Shown here piece by piece: positions 1 to 11,183 of a stretch of DNA of 64,000 bases (position 1 is its first letter; each line of letters begins with the position of its first letter). The DNA is from Rubrivivax sp. GTDB lineage: Bacteria > Pseudomonadota > Gammaproteobacteria > Burkholderiales > Burkholderiaceae_C. The position numbers were made by a program, and so were the translations under genes. The stretch is from contig JADMJD010000006.1 of the NCBI GenBank assembly GCA_018780805.1, positions 1-64,000 on the forward strand. The letters are read 5' to 3'. The notes under the pieces are model-generated. The model made no database searches. It saw nothing but the letters and a program-made list of their open reading frames with translations, and was not told the DNA's origin.

Positions 1-569
1 CCAAGAACATCATCATCGGCAACACCGCGCTGTACGGCGCCACCAGCGGCGAGGCGTTTTTCCGCGGCGTGGCCGGGGAGCGTTTTGCGGTGCGTCTGTC
101 GGGTGCGACCACAGTCGTCGAAGGCACGGGCGACCATGGCTGCGAGTACATGACTGGCGGCACGGTGGCCGTGCTGGGGCGTACGGGCCGCAACTTTGCC
201 GCCGGCATGTCGGGTGGTGTGGCCTACGTCTATGACGAAGACGGCAGCTTCGCCAAACGCTGCAACACCAGCATGGTGGGCCTGGACAAGGTGCTGCCGC
301 AGGCGGAGCAGGACGGTGAACCCGCCAGCTGGCACCGCGGCCTGGCCGACGAGGTGATGCTGAAGAAGCTGGTCGAAGACCATCACCGCTGGACCGGCTC
401 GCTGCGCGCCCGCGAGATCCTGGACAGCTGGGCCGAATCACGCCAGAAGTTCGTCAAGGTGTTCCCGCACGAGTACCGCCGCGCGCTGTCCGAACAGGCC
501 GCCAAGGCACAGGCCAGCACCGCCACCAGCAAGGCCAAGGCATCCGCGGCTGCGGTCCCCGCCAAGTAA
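1..569 (+). CDS. gltB: Glutamate synthase large subunit, C-terminal fragment
   Basis: This is the 3' end of the NADPH-dependent glutamate synthase (GOGAT) alpha subunit, which makes two glutamates from glutamine and 2-oxoglutarate. The reading frame is open from base 3, so the ORF-track start at 69 is only an internal GTG. The visible part is the GXGXG beta-helix domain, seen in repeated glycine turns such as [14 protein letters not shown] and [20 protein letters not shown]. The C-terminal tail is Ala/Lys-rich ([18 protein letters not shown]). The amidotransferase, FMN and 3Fe-4S domains lie upstream of the window. gltD starts 14 nt after the stop, so the two are co-transcribed. Confidence 0.96.
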   Translation, partial: KNIIIGNTALYGATSGEAFFRGVAGERFAVRLSGATTVVEGTGDHGCEYMTGGTVAVLGRTGRNFAAGMSGGVAYVYDEDGSFAKRCNTSMVGLDKVLPQAEQDGEPASWHRGLADEVMLKKLVEDHHRWTGSLRAREILDSWAESRQKFVKVFPHEYRRALSEQAAKAQASTATSKAKASAAAVPAK

Positions 570-583
570 GAGGTCATCACACC

Positions 584-2062
<1,479 letters not shown>

Positions 2063-2096
2063 ACTGAAGCGCTGACCGGCGCCGGCTGAAGACGCC

Positions 2097-4880
2097 TTAC
2101 AGCGTTTTCAGCAGTGCCGCCACTTCCCCTTGGCGGGGGAACTTGGTCCCCAGCTGCGACAGCGTGGTCAGTTCGGTCTTCGCACCGGCCTTGTCGCCGG
2201 CCTCGATCAGCAGCTTGGCCAGGTTGAAGCGCAGCTGGGGGTTGGTGTTTTCCAGCGCCATCGCCTTTTTCATCACCTCCACGCCCTTGGCCGCCTGCCC
2301 TTCGGCCGCCAGCGCCAGCGCCAGGGTGTCCATGATCACCGGCCGGTTGGGCAGCAAGGCGTTGGCCTTCTCGGCCATGACCACCGAGCCTGGCTTCTTG
2401 GCCGTGGCCATCAACCAGGCCACGTTGTTCAGCGCCAGCGCGTTTTCCGGCTGCAGCTTCAGCACCTCGCGGTAGCGCAGTTCGGCCTGGGGCAGGTTGC
2501 GTGCAGCGAGTGCAAAGTCGCCCAGGTAGTACTGGAACTCGGCGTCACGCGGGTGGGCCTTCAGCCAGTCGGTCGCGTGTTTGTCGGCGGCGGCTTCCTG
2601 TTTGGCGGCGGTCAGCGCCACGTGCACACGGGTGGCGAGCTCGGTGGAGTTGGGCGCCGCCTTCAGGCCGCCGTTGTAAACCTCCAGGGCCCTGTCCCAG
2701 CGCTTGAGCGAGGCTTCGATGCCGCCTTCGATCAGGAAGCCCACATCCTGGGTGGGCCGTTGTTTCTGGATGTCCTTGGCCACCCCGATGGCTTCGGTGG
2801 TCTTGTTGTCCGCCAGGTAGGCGTCGACCACGGCGCGCTGCGCCTGCAGGTTGTCGGGCGCGATCACCAAGGCACGCTTCAGGCTCTGCATGGCACCGTC
2901 GCGGTTCTTGGCTGCCCACTGCACATCGGCCAGGCGCAGGTAGGGCAGCGGCGACTGCGGCAGCAGCTGCGCCAGCTTGTTGAAGGTGGCCAGGGCCTGG
3001 TTGGTGTCGCCCGAAGCCGCCTGGGCGCGGCCCAGGGCTTCCAGGATGTCGGTGTTGTTGGGCAGCGCGGCGGTGGCGGCCTGGCCCAGTTCGAGCGCGG
3101 CCTTGAAGTCCTTGTTCGCCAGCTGGTAGTTGATCAGCGCCAGCCGCGGCGCCGGGTCGCTGCCGTTTTGCTGGATGGCGTCTGTGAAGACCTTGATGAT
3201 CTCTTCACGCGGCGCGCCGGTGCCGGCTTTCAGCCGCGCCGAGGCCAGCAGGGCCTGCATGTTGCGGGGGTCGGCCTTCATGGCCTCGTCCAGCAGGCGT
3301 TTGGCCTCGTCGGGTTTGCCGTCGATCAGCGCCAGCTGGGCGAGTGCCGAGGTGGCCGGGTAGAAGGTGGCATCGGCCTTCAAGGCCTGCTCGAAGGCCA
3401 CCTTGGCCTCGTCCTTCTTGCCTTGTTGCATCAGCACCCGGGCACGCAGGTTGGCGGCGATGGGTTTGCCGGGCAGCTTTTTCTCCAGCGCGTCGATGGC
3501 CTTCATCGCGCCGGCGTAGTCCTTCTTGCGCACCAGCGCGCCGATCAGCGGCAGATCGGCCGTGGTGGAGTCGTCGGCCGCGGCCAGGGTCTGCAGCTCG
3601 GCCATGCCGGCGTCGTTGTTGCCCTTGAGCAGCTTGCTGATGGCCAACGCGGTCTTCGCGCGTTTGTCGTCGGGGTTGAGCTGGGACGCCTTGGCGAATG
3701 CCGCTTCCGCATCGTTGATGTCGCCGGCCTGCAGGTGCGCTTGCGCGGCCAGCGAGTACACGGCCGCGGGTGGGTTGGGTCGGTCCAGCAGCGGCTGCAG
3801 CGTGGCCAGGGCCTTGGCCGGCTGCGACATCTGCAGGTAGGTCAGTGTCAGCATGCGGCGCGAGATGTCCTGCTCAGGCGCCTTTTGCAGCGCCTTGGCC
3901 AGGAAGGACTCGGCCTGCAGGAAGGCCTTCTTCTCAAACTCCACGGCGCCGGCCAGCTGCAGGATGCGCGGGTTGTCGGGCGCCACCCGCAGCAGCGCCT
4001 GCGCCACCTCGCGTGCCTTGTCGTATTCCTTGGCCAGCAGCGCCACGTTGCCGGCGAAGTAGGCCGTCTGCGGGTGGTTGGGCAGCACCTTCTGCAGCGC
4101 CAGCACCTGCTCACGCGCGCCCTTCAGGTCTTGTTTGCCCAGCAGCAGTGTGATCAAGGCGCTGTGCGCCGGCACAAAATTGGGTTTGACGGCGACGGCT
4201 TGTTTGTAGGCCTCGATGGCCTTGTCGGGATCGCGTTTGCCGTAGTTCAGCAAGTCGCCCTTCAGCTGCCAGGCGTCGTGGTCCTGCGGGGTGCGGCTGA
4301 TCTGCTTGTCCACCGCGGCCAGGGCGCCGTCCAGGTCGCCGGTGTCGGCCTGCAGCCGGGCCTCGAAGACCTTGGCCGGGCCATAGTCGGGCATGGCCTT
4401 CAGCGCGGCGGCCACGGCCGTCTGGGCCTGGTCGCGCCGGCCCATGGAGCCATAGGTCATCGCCAGCGTGGACTTCAGGTCGGCATCGGCCAGCGGGTCG
4501 GACAAACTGGTCTGGCCGAACTGCTCCGTCAGCTTCTGGTACTGCCCTTCGATGAACATGGCCCGCGCGAGCTCGGGCACGACGGCGGCCTCGGGGTGGC
4601 GCAGGTCCAGCGCCTTGCGCAGCTCCAGCGAGGCCGACGGTGCATCGCCGCTGGCCAGCATGGCCTTGCCCAGCAGGAAGCGGGCTTCGGCGTTGTTGCC
4701 ATCGGCCTGCAGCACGTTCTTGATCTGGATGACGGCCGCCTTGGGGTCGTCCTTGGCCAGCAGTTCCTTGGCCGATCCGAGCAGCTTGTCGGGGCTGTCG
4801 CCCCCACAGGCCACCAGGGCGGCGGCGGCCAGGGCCAGCAGGACCGGGGCAAAGGCACGGGGCAGGTGTTTCACAGGCAT
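2097..4880 (-). CDS. prsT: XrtA/PEP-CTERM system TPR-repeat lipoprotein PrsT
   Basis: Large (927 aa) periplasmic tetratricopeptide-repeat lipoprotein of the exosortase A system. The N-terminus is a lipoprotein signal with lipobox LVAC (Cys25) followed by [30 protein letters not shown], which is characteristic of PrsT. The rest is TPR helices, with typical W/L/G/Y/A/P positions such as [29 protein letters not shown]. PrsT normally sits beside prsK and prsR, as here (22 nt after prsR), and is thought to support export or assembly of the polysaccharide; its exact role is not known. The long plus-strand ORF opposite it (2130-4910) is a GC-rich shadow. Confidence 0.93.
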   Translation of the reverse strand: MPVKHLPRAFAPVLLALAAAALVACGGDSPDKLLGSAKELLAKDDPKAAVIQIKNVLQADGNNAEARFLLGKAMLASGDAPSASLELRKALDLRHPEAAVVPELARAMFIEGQYQKLTEQFGQTSLSDPLADADLKSTLAMTYGSMGRRDQAQTAVAAALKAMPDYGPAKVFEARLQADTGDLDGALAAVDKQISRTPQDHDAWQLKGDLLNYGKRDPDKAIEAYKQAVAVKPNFVPAHSALITLLLGKQDLKGAREQVLALQKVLPNHPQTAYFAGNVALLAKEYDKAREVAQALLRVAPDNPRILQLAGAVEFEKKAFLQAESFLAKALQKAPEQDISRRMLTLTYLQMSQPAKALATLQPLLDRPNPPAAVYSLAAQAHLQAGDINDAEAAFAKASQLNPDDKRAKTALAISKLLKGNNDAGMAELQTLAAADDSTTADLPLIGALVRKKDYAGAMKAIDALEKKLPGKPIAANLRARVLMQQGKKDEAKVAFEQALKADATFYPATSALAQLALIDGKPDEAKRLLDEAMKADPRNMQALLASARLKAGTGAPREEIIKVFTDAIQQNGSDPAPRLALINYQLANKDFKAALELGQAATAALPNNTDILEALGRAQAASGDTNQALATFNKLAQLLPQSPLPYLRLADVQWAAKNRDGAMQSLKRALVIAPDNLQAQRAVVDAYLADNKTTEAIGVAKDIQKQRPTQDVGFLIEGGIEASLKRWDRALEVYNGGLKAAPNSTELATRVHVALTAAKQEAAADKHATDWLKAHPRDAEFQYYLGDFALAARNLPQAELRYREVLKLQPENALALNNVAWLMATAKKPGSVVMAEKANALLPNRPVIMDTLALALAAEGQAAKGVEVMKKAMALENTNPQLRFNLAKLLIEAGDKAGAKTELTTLSQLGTKFPRQGEVAALLKTL

Positions 4881-4902
4881 TCCAACTCCAGGAACGGTAG
4901 GG

Positions 4903-6276
4903 CTACTTGATGCCCAGGCGGTGCATCAGGTCATAGAGGGTGGGGCGGCTGACACCCAGGATCTCGGCCGCGCGCAGGATGTTGCCATTGGCGCGCGCCA
5001 GCGCCGTCACGATGGCTTCGCGCTCGGCATGTTCACGGATGCGGCGCAGGTCCAGGTCGCTGGCCTCGGGCGCTGCCGTGCCGGCCTCGCCAGGGGGTGG
5101 ACGCAGGCCCAGATCTTCGCAGCCTACCCGGCCGCCGTCGGCCATGATGGCTGCGCGTTTGACGACGTTCAGCAGCTCGCGCACGTTGCCGGGCCAGGCA
5201 TGGGCTTCAATGGCGCGCACGGCCTCGTCGGTGAAGCTCAGGCTGCCGCGGCGCTGCTCCTGCGCGAACCGGCGCAGGAAGGCGTGGGCCAGCAGCACGG
5301 CATCGCCGGTGCGCTGACGCAGCGGCGGGATGTCGACCACGATCTCGGCCAGGCGGTAGTACAAGTCTTCGCGGAAGCGACCTTCGCGGATCTGGCCCTG
5401 CAGGTTCTGGTGCGTGGCACAGACCACGCGCACGTCCACCGGGATCTCCTGCCGGCCGCCCACACGCTCGATCGTGCGCTCCTGCAGGAAGCGCAGCAGC
5501 TTGGCCTGCAGCGAGTGTGGCAGGTCGCCAATCTCGTCCAGCATCAGCGTGCCGCCGTGGGCGGTCTCGATCTTGCCAACGGTGGTCTTGGTGGCGCCGG
5601 TGAAGGCGCCTTTTTCGTGGCCGAAGAGCTCGGTCTCCAGCAGGTTCTCCGGGATGGCCGCGCAGTTGATGGCCACGAACTTGCCGCTGCGCTTGGAGGC
5701 TTCGTGCACGCCCTGGGCCAGCACTTCCTTGCCAGTGCCACTTTCGCCCAGCAGCATCACGGTGGCGTCGCTGCTGGCCACCCGTTCGATCAGGCGGCAG
5801 ATGCGCAGCATCTCGCTGTCGCGTGTCATCAGGCCGGACAGTGCATCCGGGTGCTGCGCCGCTTGCAGGCGCCGGTTTTCGGCCTGCAGCTCGAACAGCC
5901 GGTAGGCGCGGTCGATGGTCAGGCCCAGCAGCTCCGGCTCGAAGGGTTTGGCAAAGAAGTCGTAGGCGCCCAAGGCCACGGCACGCAGGGCATTGGCCTG
6001 CTCGTTCTGGCCGGTCAACACGATGACCTTCACATGCGGATCGATGTCGAGCATCTGTTCCAGCAGCTTGAAACCCTCAGACGTGGCGTCCGGATCGGGT
6101 GGCAGCCCCAGGTCCATGGTCACCACCGCCGGTTGGTGGCGCCGGAAGGCCAGCAGCGCACTGCCACGGTCGTGGGCCGTCACCGACTCATAACGGTCCA
6201 GCGACCACTTGATCTGCTTTTGCAGCGCCAGGTCGTCTTCGACGATCAGCAGTGGCGGTTGTTTGTCGGCGCTCAT
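4903..6276 (-). CDS. prsR: PEP-CTERM-box response regulator, sigma-54 activator PrsR
   Basis: NtrC-type response regulator of 457 aa. The receiver domain (about 1-120) has the acidic pocket at 13-15, the phospho-acceptor Asp55 (TMDLGLPP) and Lys110. The AAA+ domain has Walker A LLGESGTGKE (about 176-184), the sigma-54 contact loop GAFTGA (223-228) and Walker B LMLDEIGDLP. The Fis-type helix-turn-helix is at the C-terminus (NILRAAEILGVSRPTLYDLM). Its start overlaps the prsK stop by 4 nt, so sensor and regulator are translationally coupled. It is expected to drive sigma-54 promoters of PEP-CTERM genes; a matching promoter is present at 14028-14042. Confidence 0.96.
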   Translation of the reverse strand: MSADKQPPLLIVEDDLALQKQIKWSLDRYESVTAHDRGSALLAFRRHQPAVVTMDLGLPPDPDATSEGFKLLEQMLDIDPHVKVIVLTGQNEQANALRAVALGAYDFFAKPFEPELLGLTIDRAYRLFELQAENRRLQAAQHPDALSGLMTRDSEMLRICRLIERVASSDATVMLLGESGTGKEVLAQGVHEASKRSGKFVAINCAAIPENLLETELFGHEKGAFTGATKTTVGKIETAHGGTLMLDEIGDLPHSLQAKLLRFLQERTIERVGGRQEIPVDVRVVCATHQNLQGQIREGRFREDLYYRLAEIVVDIPPLRQRTGDAVLLAHAFLRRFAQEQRRGSLSFTDEAVRAIEAHAWPGNVRELLNVVKRAAIMADGGRVGCEDLGLRPPPGEAGTAAPEASDLDLRRIREHAEREAIVTALARANGNILRAAEILGVSRPTLYDLMHRLGIK

Positions 6277-8372
6277 GCGTTGCCCACCATCGCAAGCCCG
6301 GTGTCTTCATGGGCCTGGAACAGCGGCAGCACCAGGGTGATCACGGTGCCGTGGCCGGGGGTGCTGTCCACCTGGATTTCGCCGCCCAGTTCACGCACGT
6401 ACTGGAAACTCTCGTAGGCGCCGATGCCCATGCCGGCGCTCTTGGTGGTGTTGAAGGGTTTGAACAAACGGGTCTCGATGAACTCTCGTGTCATGCCCTG
6501 GCCGGTGTCGCCCACCACCACACGGGCCTGGCCGCTGGCACGTGTGAGCTCCAGCCAGACCCTGCCGTGGGCCGGTGTGGCGTCGAAGGCGTTCTGCACC
6601 ATGTGGCCCAGCACACGTTCGATGCGCTCGGCATGGCCGCGTGTGGCCACACGTTCCAGCCGCGGCAATTCCAGCGTGCGACCGGCAGAGCGGGCGGCAT
6701 CGGCAATGCGTTGCACGATGGGCTGAAGCTCGACCCCCAATGGGCTGCCGGGTGGCGTTTCGCCTTCACGCAATTGCAGCATCAGGCGGCGCATTTTCTC
6801 CAGCGAACTTTCCACGGTCATCAGCATGTCCTGTTGGAATTCAGGATTGTCGTGCAGCCGCTTGGCGTTCTTCATCATCAAGGACAACTGCGTCACGATG
6901 TTCTTCAAATCGTGCACGACAAAGGCCGACATGCGGTTGAAGGCCTCGAACTTGCGCGCCTCCAGCAGCGCTTCGGTCGCCTGCAATTGCGCCAGGAACA
7001 CGGCGGCCTGGCGGCTGGCGGTCTTGAGCAGATCGCGCACTTCCCAGTCCAGCTCGGGCGCCGCGTGGGGAGGGGCCAGCAACACCAGGCCAGTCAGGTG
7101 CTCGCCCACGATCAGCGGCACGACGGCCCAGACCCCCTCACCCAACCACTCGGGTGGCAACACGCCCTGGTAACGCTCCGGGTGCCGCCTGGCCTCGGTC
7201 ACGTCGACAATCCACTGGTTGGCCTGCAGAAACTGCACGAAGGGCGCGTTCACCGGCACGCTGCCCACGCTGGTGAGCTGACGCGTCCAGGCGGTTTCGC
7301 GCAGTTCGCTGTCGTCACCCAGCAGGGTCCAGAGGCTGGCCCCTGGGCTGTCCACCAGCTCGCACAGGCCCCGCAGCACCAAGGCCCCCAGCTCCTGCGG
7401 TGAGGCGGACGCCGACAAGGTGGCCGTGAACTTCAGCCACTGCTCGCGGTAGTCGTAGCGGTAGGCAAAGAAGTTCTTGCTGATCAGCACGCGCAACCGT
7501 GCCCGCCACTCGCTGGACAGCACCAACAGGGCCAGCAGCACCACGGCACTGAACAACAATGCCAATTGCAGCGCACGGCCCCAGCTGCCACCGAAGTAGC
7601 GCACGTAGTACCCGATGCCGGAAATGAACACCAGGTAGGCGCCGGCCAGCAGCAGCGTGGCCGAGAAAAACGCGGCGTTGTGCGAAACCTGCAGCCGCAT
7701 GCGCCAATCGGCCTGGCGCCGGGACGACAGAAACAACAGCGGCACAGCCAGGCTGTGGATGCCGGCGCGGATGCTGAAGGCATCCTGGTCGAAGCTGCCG
7801 AACAGCACACCCTGGGAGTGGATGTAGAGGTCGAAGCAGAACACACCCGCCAGCGCCAGGCACAAGGGTTTCACGCCCCAGCGGCCGTCACGTGCCACGT
7901 TGCGGAACAGTTGCTCCACCAGCACCAGGCCGAACACCGGCTGCGCCAGTGCGGCGAACAAGGCCCAGCGGCGCAGCGGCTCGCTGTCGCTCAAGGCCGT
8001 GCCGGCGGCCGCCAGGCCACCGAGCCCGATCACGAACGCGGCCACAGTGGGCAGGCGTGCGGTGGGTGCCGCGCCGGGGTCGGCATCGGCGGGTCTGAGC
8101 AGCAGCAGCAGGAACCCGAACCAGGCGCCGTAGCGGGCCAGATCGGCCAGCGCGGTGGCCAGTGCCGACGCATCGGTTTCCGCCAGGGCGAGCCAGGTGC
8201 CCGCCGCGCCCCAGGCGGCGCTGGCCAGCACGGCCAGCAGGAAGACATGGGCCGCCGGCCCGGCGCTGCGCCGCAGGTAGCCGTTGAACAGCAGCCGCAC
8301 GCTGAGCAGGCCATGGGCCAGCACGGCGACGACAAAGCCCAGCAGGACGAGCGGTGGAGGATCGGATCCCAT
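6273..8372 (-). CDS. prsK: PEP-CTERM system sensor histidine kinase PrsK
   Basis: Membrane histidine kinase of 699 aa that pairs with PrsR. The first ~300 residues are a set of hydrophobic helices (for example PLVLLGFVVAVLAHGLLSVRLLF and LALLFSAVVLLALLVLSS), which make a multi-pass sensor. A GAF-like domain follows (from about SASASPQELGALVLRGLCELVDSPGASLWTLL). The phospho-acceptor His is in AFVVHDLKNIVTQLSLM. The ATPase has N-box MVQNAFDATP, G1 GDTGQGM and G2 GHGTVITLVLPL. The signal it senses is unknown. It lies 59 nt downstream of the epsB-like gene on the same strand, so epsB-prsK-prsR-prsT may form one transcript. Confidence 0.95.
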   Translation of the reverse strand: MGSDPPPLVLLGFVVAVLAHGLLSVRLLFNGYLRRSAGPAAHVFLLAVLASAAWGAAGTWLALAETDASALATALADLARYGAWFGFLLLLLRPADADPGAAPTARLPTVAAFVIGLGGLAAAGTALSDSEPLRRWALFAALAQPVFGLVLVEQLFRNVARDGRWGVKPLCLALAGVFCFDLYIHSQGVLFGSFDQDAFSIRAGIHSLAVPLLFLSSRRQADWRMRLQVSHNAAFFSATLLLAGAYLVFISGIGYYVRYFGGSWGRALQLALLFSAVVLLALLVLSSEWRARLRVLISKNFFAYRYDYREQWLKFTATLSASASPQELGALVLRGLCELVDSPGASLWTLLGDDSELRETAWTRQLTSVGSVPVNAPFVQFLQANQWIVDVTEARRHPERYQGVLPPEWLGEGVWAVVPLIVGEHLTGLVLLAPPHAAPELDWEVRDLLKTASRQAAVFLAQLQATEALLEARKFEAFNRMSAFVVHDLKNIVTQLSLMMKNAKRLHDNPEFQQDMLMTVESSLEKMRRLMLQLREGETPPGSPLGVELQPIVQRIADAARSAGRTLELPRLERVATRGHAERIERVLGHMVQNAFDATPAHGRVWLELTRASGQARVVVGDTGQGMTREFIETRLFKPFNTTKSAGMGIGAYESFQYVRELGGEIQVDSTPGHGTVITLVLPLFQAHEDTGLAMVGNA

Positions 8373-8431
8373 GGGGCAGGATCAGACCACAACCCGGACG
8401 GCGCCGCCCGGGCTGCCGGCCGGCGCGCGCC

Positions 8432-9814
8432 TCAGCGTGCGCCCTTGCCGGTGATGACGACGGCCACGGTTTCGAACAGCACCACGATGTCGAGGAACAG
8501 CGTGTTGTTCTTGACGTAGTACAGGTCGTACTGCAGCTTCTCGATCGAGTCTTCGACGGTGGCACCGTACTGGTAACGCACCTGGGCCCAGCCGGTGACG
8601 CCCGGTTTCACCGACTGGCGCACGGCGAAGTACGGGATCTGCTGGGTGAGCTGCTCGACGAAGTAAGGCCGCTCGGGGCGCGGCCCGACCATGCTCATCT
8701 CGCCCTTCAGCACGTTGATCAGCTGCGGCAGTTCGTCGATGCGGGTGCGGCGCATGAAATGCCCGACCTTGGTGACACGGTCGTCGTGCACGGTGGCCCA
8801 ACGCGGCTTGCCATCCTTCTCGGCGTCCACGCGCATGCTGCGGAACTTGGTGACGGGAAAGGTGCTGCCGTTCAAGCCCACACGTTCCTGCCGGTAGAAG
8901 ATCGGCCCGCGGCTGTCCAGCTTGATGACGACGGCGGCCACCAGCATGATGGGCGCCGCCACCACCAGCAGCAACAAGGCCGAGAGGATGTCGAACACAC
9001 GCTTGACGGCGGTGCGGAACAGGCCCTGGTTGAAACCGTCGCCGAAGATCATCCAGCCGGCGTTGGCAAAGCCCAGGCGGATCTGGCCGAGTGTCTTTTC
9101 GAAATGGGTGTTGACGTCGAAGACCTTGATGCCGAACAGCTTGCAATCCAGCAGCTCGCGCAGCGGCATGCTGCCGGAGCGGCGCTCGGTGAGCGCCACG
9201 ACGATTTCGTCGACATCCATGTCGCGGGCGGTCTGGCTCAGCGGGTGGGCTGTCGACAGCACCTTGGCTGCGTCAACCGCACATTCGGTCTCGTTCGGGC
9301 TGGGGTAATAACCGACGACCTCGGCGTGGGGGTCGTTTTGCCGCAAGGTCTGCGTGACCAGCTGGGCCGCCGGGCCAGAGCCCAGGATCAGGATGCGGGT
9401 CTTGGCGTTGTGGCTGCTGGCCCAGTGGGTGGCATACACGCGGCGCAGGATGATGGCCGACACGCCCACCATCGCGGCCATGCGCATGGCGCCGCGGTCC
9501 TCCAGATCCTGTGGCAACAGGCCGAAGATCAGCCAGGTCAGCGGCAAGGCCAGCAACAGCGCAACGGCGGCACGTGCGATGGCCTGGTTGGCCGAGAAGC
9601 TGGGGGCCTTCTGATACAGGCCGGACGCGGTGTTGATGACAAACATGCCGGCCGCCAGCGTGGCCACCTGGCCGCCGGCCATCGGCAACAAGCTGGCCAG
9701 GCTGTCGGCTTGGGTGGCAAACACCGCCGCCATGCCGGCCAGGATGAAAAACAGGTCCGCCAGCATCCTCATCAGGGTCTGCCGGTGCATGTAGTGGTTG
9801 AAGATGCGGATCAT
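8432..9814 (-). CDS. Priming undecaprenyl-phosphate sugar phosphotransferase (EpsB_2 family)
   Basis: Initiating glycosyltransferase that transfers a sugar-1-phosphate onto undecaprenyl phosphate to start repeat-unit assembly at the inner membrane. I chose the ATG at 9814 (MIRIFNHYMHRQT), typical of the XrtA-associated family; the track start at 10021 adds 69 unsupported residues. Several membrane helices come first, then a Rossmann-like segment (RILILGSGPAAQLVTQTL), then the bacterial sugar transferase domain with FYRQERVGLNG, FRSMRVDAEKDG, DELPQLINVLKGEMSMVGPRPERP and the C-terminal KPGVTGWAQVRY. The length of 460 aa fits. It lies upstream of prsK on the same strand. Confidence 0.94.
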   Translation of the reverse strand: MIRIFNHYMHRQTLMRMLADLFFILAGMAAVFATQADSLASLLPMAGGQVATLAAGMFVINTASGLYQKAPSFSANQAIARAAVALLLALPLTWLIFGLLPQDLEDRGAMRMAAMVGVSAIILRRVYATHWASSHNAKTRILILGSGPAAQLVTQTLRQNDPHAEVVGYYPSPNETECAVDAAKVLSTAHPLSQTARDMDVDEIVVALTERRSGSMPLRELLDCKLFGIKVFDVNTHFEKTLGQIRLGFANAGWMIFGDGFNQGLFRTAVKRVFDILSALLLLVVAAPIMLVAAVVIKLDSRGPIFYRQERVGLNGSTFPVTKFRSMRVDAEKDGKPRWATVHDDRVTKVGHFMRRTRIDELPQLINVLKGEMSMVGPRPERPYFVEQLTQQIPYFAVRQSVKPGVTGWAQVRYQYGATVEDSIEKLQYDLYYVKNNTLFLDIVVLFETVAVVITGKGAR

Positions 9815-10094
9815 GTGGATCGCTGGGGCTGAATCGGGACGGACCTTGTGGACAACTCGGAGGTCCTGATGCACCACGAACAGGATGCTGATCTGACCCA
9901 TCGCCGAGCGGCTGAAAACACATCGAATCCCGGCGTTCGCAAATGTACGAACCCGGCCCTTCCCAGCACATCCCCGGCTTGAGGGGCGCCCCGAAAAGGC
10001 GGCTGTGACGCCGTTGTGCAACTGTGTATCAGACGGACCCGCATGGCGTACTTCGAGGTGCCGCGAATCGGCACTCCGCCACGGATGCGCGCAA
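9815..10094 (-). other. 280-nt leader region upstream of the epsB-like gene
   Basis: No gene is evident here. The minus-strand ORF of the epsB-like gene stays open through most of it, but the residues are unlike the family. It should hold the promoter for epsB-prsK-prsR-prsT and the end of the upstream nucleotidyltransferase operon. On the minus strand, a short GGCG/CGCC stem followed by TTTTC (around 9996-10014) and a GGGGCGCCCC palindrome (around 9983-9992) could help termination. I found no sigma-54 match with correct spacing. Confidence 0.4.
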
Positions 10095-11183
10095 TCAGTG
10101 GGCTTCGGGGGTGGGCCAGACGCGCTTGAAGGCCTTGATCGTCAGATGGCGCAGCAGCAGCCCGGGCGGCATGCGCAAGGCGTGCGCCCTGACATACAGC
10201 AGGCCTTCGGCGGCCTCCGCCCCCGCGGTGCGACAGCTGGCGTGCGGGCCGCGCAAAGCCTGGCGCCAGAGCCATGCCAGGCCGCGGTCTTGCCACACCG
10301 GCGCGGCATGGCGCCGTGCCGACGTCAAGGCCTGCGACGGGACAGGCGTGCCCAGGACCTCCACCGCTGCCGTGAGGCCCTGATGCAAGGTTCGGCCCAG
10401 GCCCAGTTGCTCAGCCCGTGTCGCCAGGGCTGACCAAAACGCGGCATTGGCAGCCTGGTGGCGCAACATCAGATCGATGTCCGAGAGGTCCCGCAAGCCG
10501 TGGCTGAGCTCGTCGTTGTGCAGCAGGTGGGTCATGCTGTGCAGCAGCATGTCCACCGGTGACAACACGCGGAAGGCCGGCATCATGGCGCTCTCGGTGG
10601 CGTCGGCCATCAGCAGCCGGCTGTCGGGTTGCACATGGGCGGTGTCGGGCAGGATGGCGTGGTGCACGTCCAGCACCGAGCCCCGGTCGTTGTGCATCAT
10701 CGGCGGGATCTCGTGCATCCACTGCCGGTAATAGCGCTGGTCGTAGGCGTCCAGGTGGGTGGTCATCCAGCCACCCATCATCAGGTGCGCTTCAACTTCA
10801 CCGATGCGATCCTTCGGCACCAGCAGGTCGATGTCGTTGAAGCTGCGGCCCGGGATGCAGGGCGCATCCGCCGCCAGGTAGGCCGCGCCTTTCAGCAGCA
10901 CTGGTTGCAGACGCAAGGGTGCCAACGCGGTCTGCAGGTGGGTCAGTTCACGTTGCACCTCCAGCAACTGGGCCGTGTTCAGGATCTCGGCTGCGCGCAG
11001 CAGCGCCTGGGCCGGCGCGGGCGCAGCGTCTACCAGCCCATCGCGCCGCAGCAGCCAGGCCAGACGCGCCAGCAGGTCGGCGCGGCGGGCCTGCCGCAGC
11101 AGCAGGTCCCATTGCGCAGGCGACAGTGTCCGCACCGATGCCGGTGCGCGCAGGGTTTGCACCACCAGGTCCCGCGCCGTCAT
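10095..11183 (-). CDS. Nucleotidyltransferase family protein (NTP_transf_5-like)
   Basis: A 362-aa protein with the nucleotidyltransferase signature PVLLKGAAYLAADAP followed by RSFNDIDLLVPKDRIGEVE (about residues 94-130). The DxD in NDIDLLV is the likely metal-binding pair. This matches the 'uncharacterised nucleotidyltransferase' family (PF14907) rather than a tRNA or antibiotic enzyme. Its start overlaps the HprK-like stop by 4 nt, so it is the last gene of a tightly coupled operon. Relatives occur beside HPr-kinase-like genes in lasso-peptide clusters and XrtA loci. The acceptor is unknown: a protein, a peptide or a phosphorylated residue is possible. Confidence 0.85.
   Translation of the reverse strand: MTARDLVVQTLRAPASVRTLSPAQWDLLLRQARRADLLARLAWLLRRDGLVDAAPAPAQALLRAAEILNTAQLLEVQRELTHLQTALAPLRLQPVLLKGAAYLAADAPCIPGRSFNDIDLLVPKDRIGEVEAHLMMGGWMTTHLDAYDQRYYRQWMHEIPPMMHNDRGSVLDVHHAILPDTAHVQPDSRLLMADATESAMMPAFRVLSPVDMLLHSMTHLLHNDELSHGLRDLSDIDLMLRHQAANAAFWSALATRAEQLGLGRTLHQGLTAAVEVLGTPVPSQALTSARRHAAPVWQDRGLAWLWRQALRGPHASCRTAGAEAAEGLLYVRAHALRMPPGLLLRHLTIKAFKRVWPTPEAH

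Noticed and set aside
2130-4910. 926-aa plus-strand ORF opposite prsT
   Set aside because: Runs exactly antisense to the TPR gene, with repetitive Gln/Gly/Arg-rich composition typical of antisense frames in GC-rich DNA.
9929-9945. TCGAATCCCGGC resembling a tRNA T-arm
   Set aside because: No matching acceptor stem, anticodon arm or D-arm can be built around it.
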